From DASSLY01 sp035689185 (GTDB lineage: Bacteria; Actinomycetota; Actinomycetes; Actinomycetales; Dermatophilaceae), in assembly GCA_035689185.1 (NCBI GenBank), contig DASSLY010000105.1, forward strand, positions 1 through 29,861: 29,861 bases of DNA. The letters are read 5' to 3'. Below are positions 1 to 8,146 of the stretch, in pieces. Both the position numbers and the translations under genes were made by a program. Within the stretch, counting starts at the first letter, position 1, and each line of letters opens with the position of its first letter. The notes beneath the pieces were generated by a model that saw only the letters and a program-made list of their open reading frames with translations, did no database searches and was not told the origin of the DNA.

Positions 1-867
1 CCGCTGCTGGAGGCCGGGTCGGGCCTGGTCGCCGGCACCGACTTCCTGGTGGGCTACAGCCCGGAGCGGATCGACCCGGGCAACCCGGTCTGGACGCTGG
101 CGACCACGCCCAAGATCGTGGCCGGCATCGACGAGGCGTCGACCGAGGCGGTGGAGGCGTTCTACCGCGACATCGTCGACTCCACCGTCCGGGTCTCCTC
201 GCCGCGTTCCGCCGAGCTGGCCAAGCTGCTGGAGAACACCTTCAGGCACGTGAACATCGCCTTGGTCAACGAGCTGGCGATGTTCGCGGCCGACCTCGGC
301 ATCGACATCTGGGAGGCGATCGACGCCGCGTCGACCAAGCCGTTCGGGTTCATGCGGTTCGCCCCCGGACCCGGGGTGGGTGGTCACTGCCTGCCGATCG
401 ACCCCAGCTACCTGTCCTGGACAGTACGCCAGCGCCTGGGCCGGTCGTTCCGGTTCGTGGAACTGGCCAACGACGTCAACGCCCACATGCCCGACTACGT
501 GCTGTCGCGGATCGTCCGCGGGCTGAACCGGCGCGGGACCGCGCTGTCCCGAGCCGACGTGCTGGTCCTCGGCCTGGCCTACAAGCGCAACTCCAGCGAC
601 GCGCGCGAGTCGCCAGCGGTCACCCTGGTCGACCAGCTGCTGCGCGAGGGGGCCAACGTCGCCGTCGCCGACCCGCACGTGGTCGAGGACGTCCTCGCCG
701 AGCGGCCGGTCCGGCGGGTGCCGCTGACCCCGGCCGAGGTGGACCGGGCCGACGTGGTGGTGCTGGTCACCGACCACGACGCCTTCGACCTGGACCTGCT
801 CGCGGACGCGGCGTACGTGCTGGACACCAGGCACCGGGTGGAGGGCGAGCATGTCGAGCACCTGTAA
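1..867 (+). CDS. Nucleotide-sugar dehydrogenase (UDP-N-acetylhexosaminuronate type), 5'-truncated
   Basis: The reading frame is open from base 1, so the N-terminal NAD-binding Rossmann domain lies mostly outside the window; 288 residues remain. Visible landmarks are FLVGYSPERIDPGN (fragment residues 16-29), the helix ELAKLLENTFRHVN with the conserved Lys and Asn, the catalytic-Cys motif GVGGHCLPIDPSYL (Cys about fragment residue 130) and the C-terminal GLAYKRNSSDARESPA segment of the UDP-binding domain. The enzyme oxidises C6 of a UDP-sugar to the uronate with two NAD+. The GGHC-P-DP form of the Cys motif is that of WecC/WbpA/TviB-type enzymes acting on UDP-GlcNAc, UDP-ManNAc or UDP-GalNAc, rather than the GGSCFPKD form of UDP-glucose dehydrogenases; this is family knowledge, and the exact substrate is open. 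The end overlaps the next gene by 17 bases, so it belongs to the same transcript. Confidence 0.93.
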   Translation, partial: PLLEAGSGLVAGTDFLVGYSPERIDPGNPVWTLATTPKIVAGIDEASTEAVEAFYRDIVDSTVRVSSPRSAELAKLLENTFRHVNIALVNELAMFAADLGIDIWEAIDAASTKPFGFMRFAPGPGVGGHCLPIDPSYLSWTVRQRLGRSFRFVELANDVNAHMPDYVLSRIVRGLNRRGTALSRADVLVLGLAYKRNSSDARESPAVTLVDQLLREGANVAVADPHVVEDVLAERPVRRVPLTPAEVDRADVVVLVTDHDAFDLDLLADAAYVLDTRHRVEGEHVEHL

Positions 868-1936
868 GGTCGCCGTCGTCCTGTCCGGGTGGCCCCGGGT
901 CTCCGAGGTCTTCGCCGTCAACGAGCTGGTCGCGCTGCACCGCGCCGGCATGCTCGGACCGGTCTTCGCGCTGAAACCCGGCGACGGCCGCGCGCCGCAT
1001 CCCGCAATCGCCGAGGTCGCGCCGTACGTGCGGCTGCTGCCACCCGCCCCGCCGGCGGCACTGGCCGCGACGGTGGCCCGGCAGCTGGACGGCACCGGCG
1101 TGGCCGCGGTGCACGGTTACTTCGCCCATGACCCGGCGCGCGTGGCCGCCGACGCAGCGGACCTGCTGGGGCTGCCGTTCGGCTTCAGCACGCACGCGCT
1201 GGACGCCCGCAAGACCCCCCCTGCCGAGCTCGCCGGCCGGGCCCGGCGGGCGCGCCTGGTGCTCGCCTGCAACGGCGACGTCGCCGGCGTAATCGCGCGC
1301 GCCGGCCGGGTGCCGGAACTGGTGCCGCACGGAGTGGACCTGGACGCGTTCGCGGTGTCCCCCGTCCGGGAAGGCGACCCGGCGCCGGTGCGGCTGCTCG
1401 CCGTCGGCCGGCTGGTGGAGAAGAAGGGCTTCGACGTGCTTGTCGCCGCTGTGCGCTCGATTCGGCGAGACGTCCGGGTCCGAATCGTCGGGACCGGGCC
1501 GCTGCACGACCGGTTGGCCGAACAGATCCGGGCGGCGGGGCTGGCCGACCGGGTCCAGCTCGCCGGCCGGCAGACCCACGCGACCCTGCCGGTGGCCTAC
1601 GCCGCCGCCGACATCGTGGTGGTTCCGTCGGTGACCGACCGCGACGGGGACCGGGACGGGTTGCCGAACGTGGTGCTGGAGGCGATGGCCAGCGGTCGCC
1701 CGGTCGTGGCCAGCGACCTGGCCGCCATCCCGGCGGCCGTCCAGGACGGGACCACCGGGCTGCTCGTCCCAGCCGGGGACCCCGGGGCGCTCGCGGAGGC
1801 GCTCACCACCCTGATCGACGACCCGGGCCTGCGCGCCTCCATGGGATGGGCCGGCCGGAAGGTGGTGGAGGCCGACTACGACCTCACCCCCTGCGCCGCC
1901 GGGTTCTGCGCGGCACTGGAGCGGGCGTATGCCTGA
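851..1936 (+). CDS. GT4-family glycosyltransferase (WcaL-like)
   Basis: This 361-residue protein has the two-domain GT-B layout. The N-terminal domain opens with VVLSGWPRVSEVFAVNEL, the G-P-SE-F-E pattern of WcaL/AmsK-like enzymes, and contains VHGYFAHDP and FSTHALDA. The C-terminal domain begins near residue 175 with LLAVGRLVEKKGFDVLV and carries the nucleotide-sugar site GLPNVVLEAMASGRPVV, the E-x7-E type motif with Glu about residue 277. It transfers a sugar from an activated donor onto a growing glycan, probably at the cytoplasmic membrane face; donor and acceptor cannot be read from sequence. The ATG at 851 follows a GAGGG at 841-845 and lies inside the end of the dehydrogenase gene. It is a paralogue of the next gene: both share the opening motif and a DGDRDG stretch just before the donor site. 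Confidence 0.93.
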   Translation: MSSTCKVAVVLSGWPRVSEVFAVNELVALHRAGMLGPVFALKPGDGRAPHPAIAEVAPYVRLLPPAPPAALAATVARQLDGTGVAAVHGYFAHDPARVAADAADLLGLPFGFSTHALDARKTPPAELAGRARRARLVLACNGDVAGVIARAGRVPELVPHGVDLDAFAVSPVREGDPAPVRLLAVGRLVEKKGFDVLVAAVRSIRRDVRVRIVGTGPLHDRLAEQIRAAGLADRVQLAGRQTHATLPVAYAAADIVVVPSVTDRDGDRDGLPNVVLEAMASGRPVVASDLAAIPAAVQDGTTGLLVPAGDPGALAEALTTLIDDPGLRASMGWAGRKVVEADYDLTPCAAGFCAALERAYA

Positions 1937-3290
1937 GCCCGCCATCGGGTACGTGCTCAAGGGCTACCCCCGGATGTCCGAGTTGTTCATCGCCAGCGAG
2001 ATCTGGCGGCTGGAGCAGCTGGGGGTGCCGCTGCGGCTGTACGTGCTGACCCCTGCCGACGAGCAGGTGCACCACGACGTGGTGCACCGGATCCGGGCAG
2101 TGCCGACCTACCTGCCGGCCGCCACCTCGCTGTCGGGCACGACGCTGCGCGCGTGGCTGCGTGCCAACCTGCCCGGCTTCGCCCCGGCGCTGCGCCGGGT
2201 CGCCCGCCGCCACCCGGTCCGGCTCGCCGCCGCGGCGGCGACCGCTGCTGCCCAGTCGTGGCGCTCCCGCACGCGGTGGCGGCCCCGGACCGTCTACGTC
2301 AAGGAGCTGCTCCAGGCCGTCGCCCTGGCCGACCTGGTGACCGGAGACGAGGAAGTCGGCCACCTGCACGCGCACTTCGCCCACGGGGCGACCACGGTCA
2401 CCTGGCTGGCCGCCCGGATCTGCGGCATACCGTTCTCGTTCACGGGGCACGCGAAGGACATCTACCGGCCGTCGCTGAACCCGGCCGGGCTGCTGCGCCG
2501 CAAGCTGGAGGCGGCCCGGTTCGTGGTGACCTGCACCGGCGCCAACGCCGATCACCTGCGGGCGGTGGCGCCGGGGGCCGACGTCCAGCTGGCCTACCAC
2601 GGGCTGAACGCCGACTTCGCCCGGCTTCTGGGCGCCCCGGGCCCTCCCGCCGGCCCTGCGGCCGGCTCTGCGGCCGGCTCTGCGGCCGGCCCTCCCGCCG
2701 GCCCCGCGGCCGGCCCCGCGGCCGGCGGGCTGCACGTGGTCAGCGTCGGCCGGTTCGTGCAGAAGAAGGGGTTCGACACCCTGCTCGAGGCTGTCGCGCA
2801 GCTGCGGGACCGCGGGGTCGGGGTCCGCCTCACCCTGGTCGGCGAGCCAGGCGACGCGTCGGCCACGGTCAGCGCCACGCTGCGGCGGCACCACCTGGCG
2901 GGCCAGGTGAGGGTTCGTGGCGCGATGAGCCAGCCCGAGCTGCTCGACCTGTACCGCAGCGCCGACGTATTCGCGCTGGCCTGCCGGGTCCTCGACGACG
3001 GCGACCGCGACGGCATACCGAACGTCCTGGTGGAGGCCATGGCCGCCGGGCTGCCGGTGGTGTCGACCGGCGTGTCCGGCATCCCCGAGCTGGTTCAGGA
3101 CGGCGTGAACGGCCTACTCGTGCCGCCGGACGACCCGGCCGCGCTCGCCGACGCGCTCAGCCGGCTGGCGGACGACCGGCGGCTGCGAGCGCGGCTGGCC
3201 GGCGCGGGTGCCGCCACCGTCGCCGAACACTACGACGGCGACCTGCTGGCCCGCCGAATGGCCGGGCTGCTGCTGGGGCGCACCGCATGA
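1929..3290 (+). CDS. GT4-family glycosyltransferase with repeat linker
   Basis: A 453-residue GT-B enzyme, start ATG 1929 overlapping the previous gene by 8 bases with GGAG at 1918-1921 upstream. The N-terminal domain has VLKGYPRMSELFIASEIWRLE, LHAHFAHGATT and FSFTGHAKDIY; the C-terminal domain has VSVGRFVQKKGFDTLLEAV (from about residue 270) and GIPNVLVEAMAAGLPVV with Glu about residue 369. The two domains are joined by an unusual Gly-Ala-Pro-Ser linker (about residues 239-266) encoded by seven copies of a 12-base unit. The closest relatives in architecture are WcaL-like transferases of exopolysaccharide clusters. It probably adds a second sugar to the same glycan as its upstream paralogue. 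The call as GT4 is firm; the sugar is unknown. Confidence 0.92.
   Translation: MPEPAIGYVLKGYPRMSELFIASEIWRLEQLGVPLRLYVLTPADEQVHHDVVHRIRAVPTYLPAATSLSGTTLRAWLRANLPGFAPALRRVARRHPVRLAAAAATAAAQSWRSRTRWRPRTVYVKELLQAVALADLVTGDEEVGHLHAHFAHGATTVTWLAARICGIPFSFTGHAKDIYRPSLNPAGLLRRKLEAARFVVTCTGANADHLRAVAPGADVQLAYHGLNADFARLLGAPGPPAGPAAGSAAGSAAGPPAGPAAGPAAGGLHVVSVGRFVQKKGFDTLLEAVAQLRDRGVGVRLTLVGEPGDASATVSATLRRHHLAGQVRVRGAMSQPELLDLYRSADVFALACRVLDDGDRDGIPNVLVEAMAAGLPVVSTGVSGIPELVQDGVNGLLVPPDDPAALADALSRLADDRRLRARLAGAGAATVAEHYDGDLLARRMAGLLLGRTA
2643..2726 (+). repeat. In-frame 12-bp tandem repeat (7 units) in glycosyltransferase linker
   Basis: Seven consecutive 12-base units, each a variant of YCY-SCS-GCC-GGC, encode PPAG, PAAG, SAAG, SAAG, PPAG, PAAG, PAAG. 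The unit length is a multiple of three, so gain or loss of copies keeps the frame. It sits exactly between the two Rossmann-like domains of the GT4 enzyme. Confidence 0.95.
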
Positions 3291-5053
3291 CGCCGGCCGT
3301 CGCCGACCTCCAGGCGCCGCCGCGGCCGGTGGCGTGCGTCATCGACCATCTGGGCCGGGACCCGCATGTCGCGACGGCCGCCCGCCGAGGCGAGTTCAGC
3401 CACGCCGGCGCCACGCTGCGGCTGGGCCGCCGACCGGACTGGCTGGCCGAACACGTCGCCGACGTGGAGTGGCGGATCGAGTGGGTGAAGCTCTACGAGG
3501 GGCTGGACCTGGCACACGCGTTCGGCGTCACCGGCGAGCCGGACTACCTGCGCGCCTGGGAGGACCTGGTCGAGGCGTTCCTGGACCAGGTGCCAGTGGA
3601 CCACGACCCCGCCGACGTCACCGCCCGCCGGATCAGCAACTGGGTCTACGCCTGGCAGCGGTTCGCGGCGGCCCCGGGCTTCGCCGGGCTGCGGCCCGGG
3701 CTGGGCCGGCGGCTTCGCGCGCGCATCCTGGCCGACGCCGAGCACGTCCGGACCCACCTGACAGGCGAGCGCAACCACCGCACGCTGGAGCTGTACGCCC
3801 TGCTGGTGGTGGCCCTGGCCTTCGACGCCCCCCGGGAGGAAGCGGCGGCCGTGCTCCAGCTGCTCACCGAGAACGCGGTCACCGACGTGCTGCCCGACGG
3901 AGTCCACCGGGAGGCGAGCACGGACTACCACTGCATCGTGCTCCGCTCACTGCTCGGCGCGGTGGCCAACGCCCGGGCGTCCCGGCTCGACGTCCCCGGC
4001 CCGCTGTTGGAGCGGGTCCGGCTGGCCTGCGACTTCGCCATGCACGTGCAGCGGCCGGACGGACTCACACCAGCCGTGTCCGACGGTGACGTCGGCGACT
4101 TCCGGCACCTGCTGCAGCTGGCCGCCGACGTGCTGCGACGCCCGGACCTGGCTTGGGTCGGCTCCGGCGGCACGTACGGCCGCCCGCCCGCGCGGCGCCA
4201 CGTGTCCTTCCCGCTGGGCGGCTACCACGTGCAGCGCAGCGGGTGGGGGCAGGGCGCCCGGGCCTACGCCGAGGAGCGCTTCGCGCTGTTCGACGCCGGT
4301 CCGCTGGGCGACGGCGGCCACGGGCACTACGACCAGCTGTCGGTCGAGCTGTATGCCGCGGGGCAGCCGCTGGTGGTCGACCCGGGCCGCTACACCTACG
4401 ACGCCGCCCACGGCGACTGGCGACGGGCCTTCAAGGGAACAGCCGCGCACAACACGGTCACCGTGGACGGCCGGGACCAGGTCCCGTTCCGGGCCGGCAA
4501 GCCGCGGGGGGAGCTGTCCGCCGCCCGGCTGCTGGGGCGGACCACCACGGACCGGCTCGACGTGCTGCAGGGGCAGGTCGTCAGCCCCTGCTACGACGCG
4601 GTGCACACCCGCACGGTCGCGCTCGTCGACGACGACTACTGGGTCGTCCACGACCGGCTGCGGGCCCCCAGCCCCCATGTGTACCAGGCACGCTGGCACC
4701 TCGACCCGCTCGCCGAGGGCAGTGCCCGGCTGGCGCAGGGCGGCGGGCTGGTCACCGCCCCCGGCCTGGCGCTGCACACCGGCGGCGACGGTGTCGCCGG
4801 CCTCGAGCCGGGCTGGGTATCGCCGGCGTACGGGGTCAGGCGGCCCGCCCCGGTCGCCACCATCACCACCCCGGCCCGCTGCGACGCCGACCTGGTCACC
4901 GTGGTCGTGCCCGGCGGCACCGGCGCGCACGAGGTGTGCGTCACCGTCTCCGAGGAGGTCGTGGAGGTGACCTTGCGGCGCGGCGCCCGCAGCGAGCGGG
5001 TCCGCTGGCGGACCCGGGACCTGGCCGGCCGGGTCCGGAGCCAGCCGTGCTGA
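3287..5053 (+). CDS. Heparinase II/III-family polysaccharide lyase-like protein, no signal peptide
   Basis: 588 residues from ATG 3287, which shares ATGA with the stop of the preceding gene. The N-terminal alpha-helical part (about residues 40-290) contains SNWVYAWQRF, NHRTLELYALL (Asn163-His164) and STDYHCIVLRSLL (Tyr214-His215), which match the conserved catalytic-type residues of the heparinase II/III alpha/alpha toroid. The C-terminal beta-sandwich part contains GHGHYDQLSVELYAAG, LVVDPGRYTY and GTAAHNTVTVDG, the Heparinase_II_III signature. Characterised members cleave uronate-containing polysaccharides by beta-elimination. The first 30 residues are not hydrophobic and show no Sec or Tat signal, so the protein looks cytoplasmic. 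In a biosynthetic operon that begins with a uronate-forming dehydrogenase, a role in trimming or quality control of the polymer is a plausible inference. The longer upstream open frame from 2153 is the wrong frame of the glycosyltransferase and is not used. Confidence 0.9.
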   Translation: MTPAVADLQAPPRPVACVIDHLGRDPHVATAARRGEFSHAGATLRLGRRPDWLAEHVADVEWRIEWVKLYEGLDLAHAFGVTGEPDYLRAWEDLVEAFLDQVPVDHDPADVTARRISNWVYAWQRFAAAPGFAGLRPGLGRRLRARILADAEHVRTHLTGERNHRTLELYALLVVALAFDAPREEAAAVLQLLTENAVTDVLPDGVHREASTDYHCIVLRSLLGAVANARASRLDVPGPLLERVRLACDFAMHVQRPDGLTPAVSDGDVGDFRHLLQLAADVLRRPDLAWVGSGGTYGRPPARRHVSFPLGGYHVQRSGWGQGARAYAEERFALFDAGPLGDGGHGHYDQLSVELYAAGQPLVVDPGRYTYDAAHGDWRRAFKGTAAHNTVTVDGRDQVPFRAGKPRGELSAARLLGRTTTDRLDVLQGQVVSPCYDAVHTRTVALVDDDYWVVHDRLRAPSPHVYQARWHLDPLAEGSARLAQGGGLVTAPGLALHTGGDGVAGLEPGWVSPAYGVRRPAPVATITTPARCDADLVTVVVPGGTGAHEVCVTVSEEVVEVTLRRGARSERVRWRTRDLAGRVRSQPC

Positions 5054-6246
5054 CCCTCGCCACGCCGCCGGGCCTGGCCTTCGACCCGGTGCTGCCGACC
5101 CGGGACGCCCTGCTGGACGCGGCGGTGGTCCGGGAGCGGCTCACCGACGTCCTGGGCATCCCGGTCCGGGCCAGCACCCGGGTCCGGGCCAAGTACCGGA
5201 TCGTGGAGAGCCTGCGCGTGGTGTACCGGCTCACCCTCGACGGCGCCGACCGCCTGGTCTCGGCCCGGACCTTCGCCCGCGACCCGGGCAGCGGCACCTG
5301 GGACCCGAAGCTCGGCTGCTCCTGGTGGACCTTTCCCGACGACCGGCGGTTGCGCGGGCTGGACCGGCTGCTCCGTCCGGCGGGCCGCCTGGCGGGTATG
5401 GCGCCCGGCTGGGCGACGAGCCAGGTCGTGGAGTACGCCCCTGAGCGGTCCGCCACCTTCCGGGCACTCGACCGGGCCGGGAGCACGGTGGGCTACGTGA
5501 AGGCCTACCCACCCGGTTCGGGCCAGGGCGCCCGCTTCGCCGACCGGTACGAGCAGGTCAGCGACGCGCTGCGCGGGACCGAGGTCACCGCCCCGCGCGT
5601 GCTGGGCCGGGCGGCCGACCTGCTGCTCCTGGAGGAGATGCCGGGCCTGCCGTGGAACGGCCTCAGCCCCGCCGACGGCAACCAGGCGCTGACGGCGATG
5701 GGCCGGGCCATCGCCACCCTGCACGGCCTGGAGGTGAGCCGGCTGGCCGCGCTCCCCCGGTTCGGCCGGTTGCAGCTTGGCCGGGTGGGGCGCAGCGCCG
5801 ACCTGGTCGGCCTGGCCTGCCCGCAGCTGGCCGAGCGGCTGGGCGCCGTCCGGGACCGCCTGCTGGCCACGGCACCGGCCGAGGCCGGCCAGGACGTCCT
5901 GCTGCACGGGGACTGCCACCCGAAGAACGGCCTCGTCCACCGTGGCCGGGTCGCCCTCATCGACCTCGACCAGGCCGGGCTGGGACCGGCGGCCGCGGAC
6001 ATCGGCAGCCTGCTGGCCAGGCTGCGGCTGGAGCCGGGCGGAGCGGATCTGGCCGGCTGCTTCCTGCAGGGCTACGCCCGAATCCGCCCGCTGCCCCGGG
6101 ACGCGGTGCTGCGCTGGCACACCGCGGCCGCGCTGGTCGCCGAGCGGGCCGTCCGGGCCGTCAACCGGGTGCACTCCGCTGCCCTGGCCGCGCTGCCCGA
6201 GCTCATCGACGATGCGGCGGACCTGCTGGCCAAGGGGGCGTCTTGA
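5047..6246 (+). CDS. Aminoglycoside-phosphotransferase-fold kinase-like protein in glycan operon
   Basis: The GTG at 5047 overlaps the lyase stop (GTGCTGA) and gives 399 residues; the frame has no other convincing start near it. The C-terminal two thirds carry the APH/choline-kinase fold: HGDCHPKN with His287, Asp289 and Asn294 as catalytic and metal-binding residues, then LIDLDQAGLGPAAADIGSLL with the DFG-equivalent Asp306/Asp308. The N-terminal 160 residues contain VRAKYRIVESLRVVYRLTL and look like a divergent nucleotide-binding lobe. Family members phosphorylate small molecules such as sugars, choline or antibiotics. Position between a lyase and a MurG-like transferase suggests phosphorylation of a glycan or a glycan precursor, but nothing in the sequence names the substrate. 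An antibiotic-resistance role seems unlikely because of the operon context. Confidence 0.85.
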   Translation: MLTLATPPGLAFDPVLPTRDALLDAAVVRERLTDVLGIPVRASTRVRAKYRIVESLRVVYRLTLDGADRLVSARTFARDPGSGTWDPKLGCSWWTFPDDRRLRGLDRLLRPAGRLAGMAPGWATSQVVEYAPERSATFRALDRAGSTVGYVKAYPPGSGQGARFADRYEQVSDALRGTEVTAPRVLGRAADLLLLEEMPGLPWNGLSPADGNQALTAMGRAIATLHGLEVSRLAALPRFGRLQLGRVGRSADLVGLACPQLAERLGAVRDRLLATAPAEAGQDVLLHGDCHPKNGLVHRGRVALIDLDQAGLGPAAADIGSLLARLRLEPGGADLAGCFLQGYARIRPLPRDAVLRWHTAAALVAERAVRAVNRVHSAALAALPELIDDAADLLAKGAS

Positions 6247-7430
6247 TGAACCTGCTCTTCTACTGCCAGCACTCCCTCGGGCTCGGTCACCTGGCGCGGT
6301 CGCTGCGGCTGGCCGCCGCGCTCGCCGAACGGTTCGAGGTCACCCTGCTCAACGGCGGCCGGCTGCCCGCCGGCACCGTGGTCCCACCGGGGGTGACGCT
6401 GGTGAACCTACCGCCGCTGGGCCACGACGACCGCTACCAGCTGGTCAGCCATGACCCCCTCCTCAGCGTGGAGCAGGCCTGCCAGGCCCGGCGGGAGCGG
6501 GTTCTGGCCACACTCGCCTCGACGGCGCCGGCGGCTGTCGTCATCGAGCTGTACCCGTTCGGGCGCAAGAAGTTCGAGTTCGAGCTGATCCCGCTGCTGG
6601 ACGCCGCGCACGCGCGAGCCGACCGCCCGGTGATTGTCTGCAGCCTGCGCGACCTGCTCGTGCGCAGCAACGACCAAGCTCGTTCCGACGAGCGGCGCAG
6701 CCGGCTCGTCAACACGTTCTTCGACGCCGTCCTCGTGCACGCGGACCCCCGGTTCGCCCGGCTGGAGGAGTCCTTCCGGCCGCAGACCCCGTTACGAGTC
6801 CCGGTGCTCTACACCGGCTTCGTCGCGCCGGAGGCGCTCGGTGACACCGGGGACGCGACGACGGAGCGGCTGCCGCGGGTGCTGGTCTCCAGCGGAGGGG
6901 GAATGGTCGGCGAACCGCTGGTCCGGGCCGCGGTCGCCGCCCATGCCGAGGTGGCCCGCCGCAGCGGGCTGGCCACCACCGTCGTCGCCGGGCCCTTCCT
7001 GCCCGAGCCGGTGTGGACCTGGCTGCAGGAGCAGGCCGCCCGCTTCCCCGCACTGAGCGCCATCCGGTCGGTCCCCGATCTGCGCGCCGCGATCGCCCGG
7101 TCGGCGGTCTCGGTCAGCCAGGCCGGGTACAACACCACGATGGACCTGCTGCGGACCCGCACGCCCGCGGTGCTCGTCCCCTACGGCGACGGCGACGAGG
7201 ACGAGCAGCTGCGCCGTGCGCAGCGGCTGGCCGCGCTCGGGGTCGCCGAGCTGCTGCCGCCCGGCGAACTGGACGGGTCGCGTCTGGCGGACGTCGTGGT
7301 GGCCGCCGCCGGCCGGCCGCCGCAGCCGACCGCCTTCGACCTGTCCGGCGCCTCGACCACCGCCTCACTGGTCGCCGGCCTTGTCCGCGCCCTGCTCGCC
7401 AAACCCGCCGTGGCGGGGAACCTGCGATGA
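6246..7430 (+). CDS. MurG-like glycosyltransferase (COG4671 type)
   Basis: 394 residues; the start ATG 6246 shares its A with the TGA of the previous gene. The N-terminus MNLLFYCQHSLGLGHLARS holds the GxGHxxR nucleotide-binding loop of the GT28/MurG superfamily. The C-terminal domain begins near residue 205 with VLVSSGGGMVGEPLV and contains SQAGYNTTMDLLRTRTPAVLVPY followed by EQLRRAQRLAALG, the donor-binding signature of GT28-like enzymes. This resembles the predicted glycosyltransferases of COG4671, which are largely uncharacterised. It would act at the cytoplasmic membrane face. It is translationally coupled to the kinase-like gene before it and to the deacetylase-like gene after it (ATGA overlap), so the three probably act in one step series. 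Confidence 0.85.
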   Translation: MNLLFYCQHSLGLGHLARSLRLAAALAERFEVTLLNGGRLPAGTVVPPGVTLVNLPPLGHDDRYQLVSHDPLLSVEQACQARRERVLATLASTAPAAVVIELYPFGRKKFEFELIPLLDAAHARADRPVIVCSLRDLLVRSNDQARSDERRSRLVNTFFDAVLVHADPRFARLEESFRPQTPLRVPVLYTGFVAPEALGDTGDATTERLPRVLVSSGGGMVGEPLVRAAVAAHAEVARRSGLATTVVAGPFLPEPVWTWLQEQAARFPALSAIRSVPDLRAAIARSAVSVSQAGYNTTMDLLRTRTPAVLVPYGDGDEDEQLRRAQRLAALGVAELLPPGELDGSRLADVVVAAAGRPPQPTAFDLSGASTTASLVAGLVRALLAKPAVAGNLR

Positions 7431-8146
7431 GCTGGCTCGATCCCGTCCGGGCGGCGTTGGAGCAGCGCGAGACTCCGGCCCAGATCTTCTTCCGCGACGA
7501 CGACGCCGGCTGGGGCGACGACCGGCTCGCGCTGCTGCTGCGCCCTTTCGTCGAGCACGGCGTCCCCGTCGACGTGGCAGTCATCCCGGCGGAGGTCACC
7601 CCGGCGCTGGCGCGGCTGCTGCTCTCCCAGCCAGAGCAGGTGCGCCTGCACCAGCACGGCTACGCCCACGTCAACCACGAGGGCGTCGGCCGCAAGTACG
7701 AGTTCGGGCCCAGCCGCGACCTGGAGGCGCAGCGCCACGACATCGCCCGCGGGCGGGCGTTGCTGCTGCAGGAGTTCGGCGAGCGGCTCGACCCCGTCTT
7801 CACCCCGCCCTGGAACAGGTGCACCGCCACGACCGCAGCGGCCCTGCACGACCTGGGCATCCCGGTGCTGTCCCGTGACCACACGGCGCCACCGCTGTAC
7901 CAGCCGAACCTGGCCGACGTGCCGGTCACCGTGGACTGGTTCGGCAAGCACAAGGGCGTCCGGTGGGGCTGGGGCGAGCTCGCGCGGCAGCTCGCCGGCC
8001 GCATCGCCCGGGAGACGCCGGTGGGCGTGATGCTGCACCACGCGGTGACCGACGACGACGAGCTGTCGGCGGTGGCGGAGCTGGTGAGCCTCATCTCGGG
8101 ACACCCCGGCTGCGTGACGACGCACCTGACAGCGCTGGCCGCATGA
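7427..8146 (+). CDS. Polysaccharide deacetylase-like protein, no signal peptide
   Basis: 239 residues from ATG 7427, overlapping the previous stop as ATGA. The NodB-like TIM-barrel landmarks are visible: IFFRDDDAGWG (Asp24-Asp26, metal and base), VRLHQHGYAHVNHEG (metal-binding His pair), FTPPWNRC, and near the end VGVMLHHAVTDDDEL supplying the late conserved His. Family enzymes remove N-acetyl groups from hexosamines in a metal-dependent reaction. There is no N-terminal hydrophobic segment, so it is probably cytoplasmic and would act on a lipid-linked or soluble precursor, like LpxC- or PIG-L-type biosynthetic deacetylases in role though not in fold. It is the last gene of the coupled operon; 128 bases separate it from the amylosucrase gene. 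Confidence 0.83.
   Translation: MSWLDPVRAALEQRETPAQIFFRDDDAGWGDDRLALLLRPFVEHGVPVDVAVIPAEVTPALARLLLSQPEQVRLHQHGYAHVNHEGVGRKYEFGPSRDLEAQRHDIARGRALLLQEFGERLDPVFTPPWNRCTATTAAALHDLGIPVLSRDHTAPPLYQPNLADVPVTVDWFGKHKGVRWGWGELARQLAGRIARETPVGVMLHHAVTDDDELSAVAELVSLISGHPGCVTTHLTALAA

Noticed and set aside
2153..3286. N-terminal extension of the heparinase-like gene.
   Set aside because: This part is the second frame of the glycosyltransferase gene, rich in Arg/Pro/Gly, and the ATGA at 3287 gives a family-like start.
5047..6246. An aminoglycoside resistance gene.
   Set aside because: The fold matches but the gene is translationally coupled inside a glycan operon; there are no mobile elements nearby.
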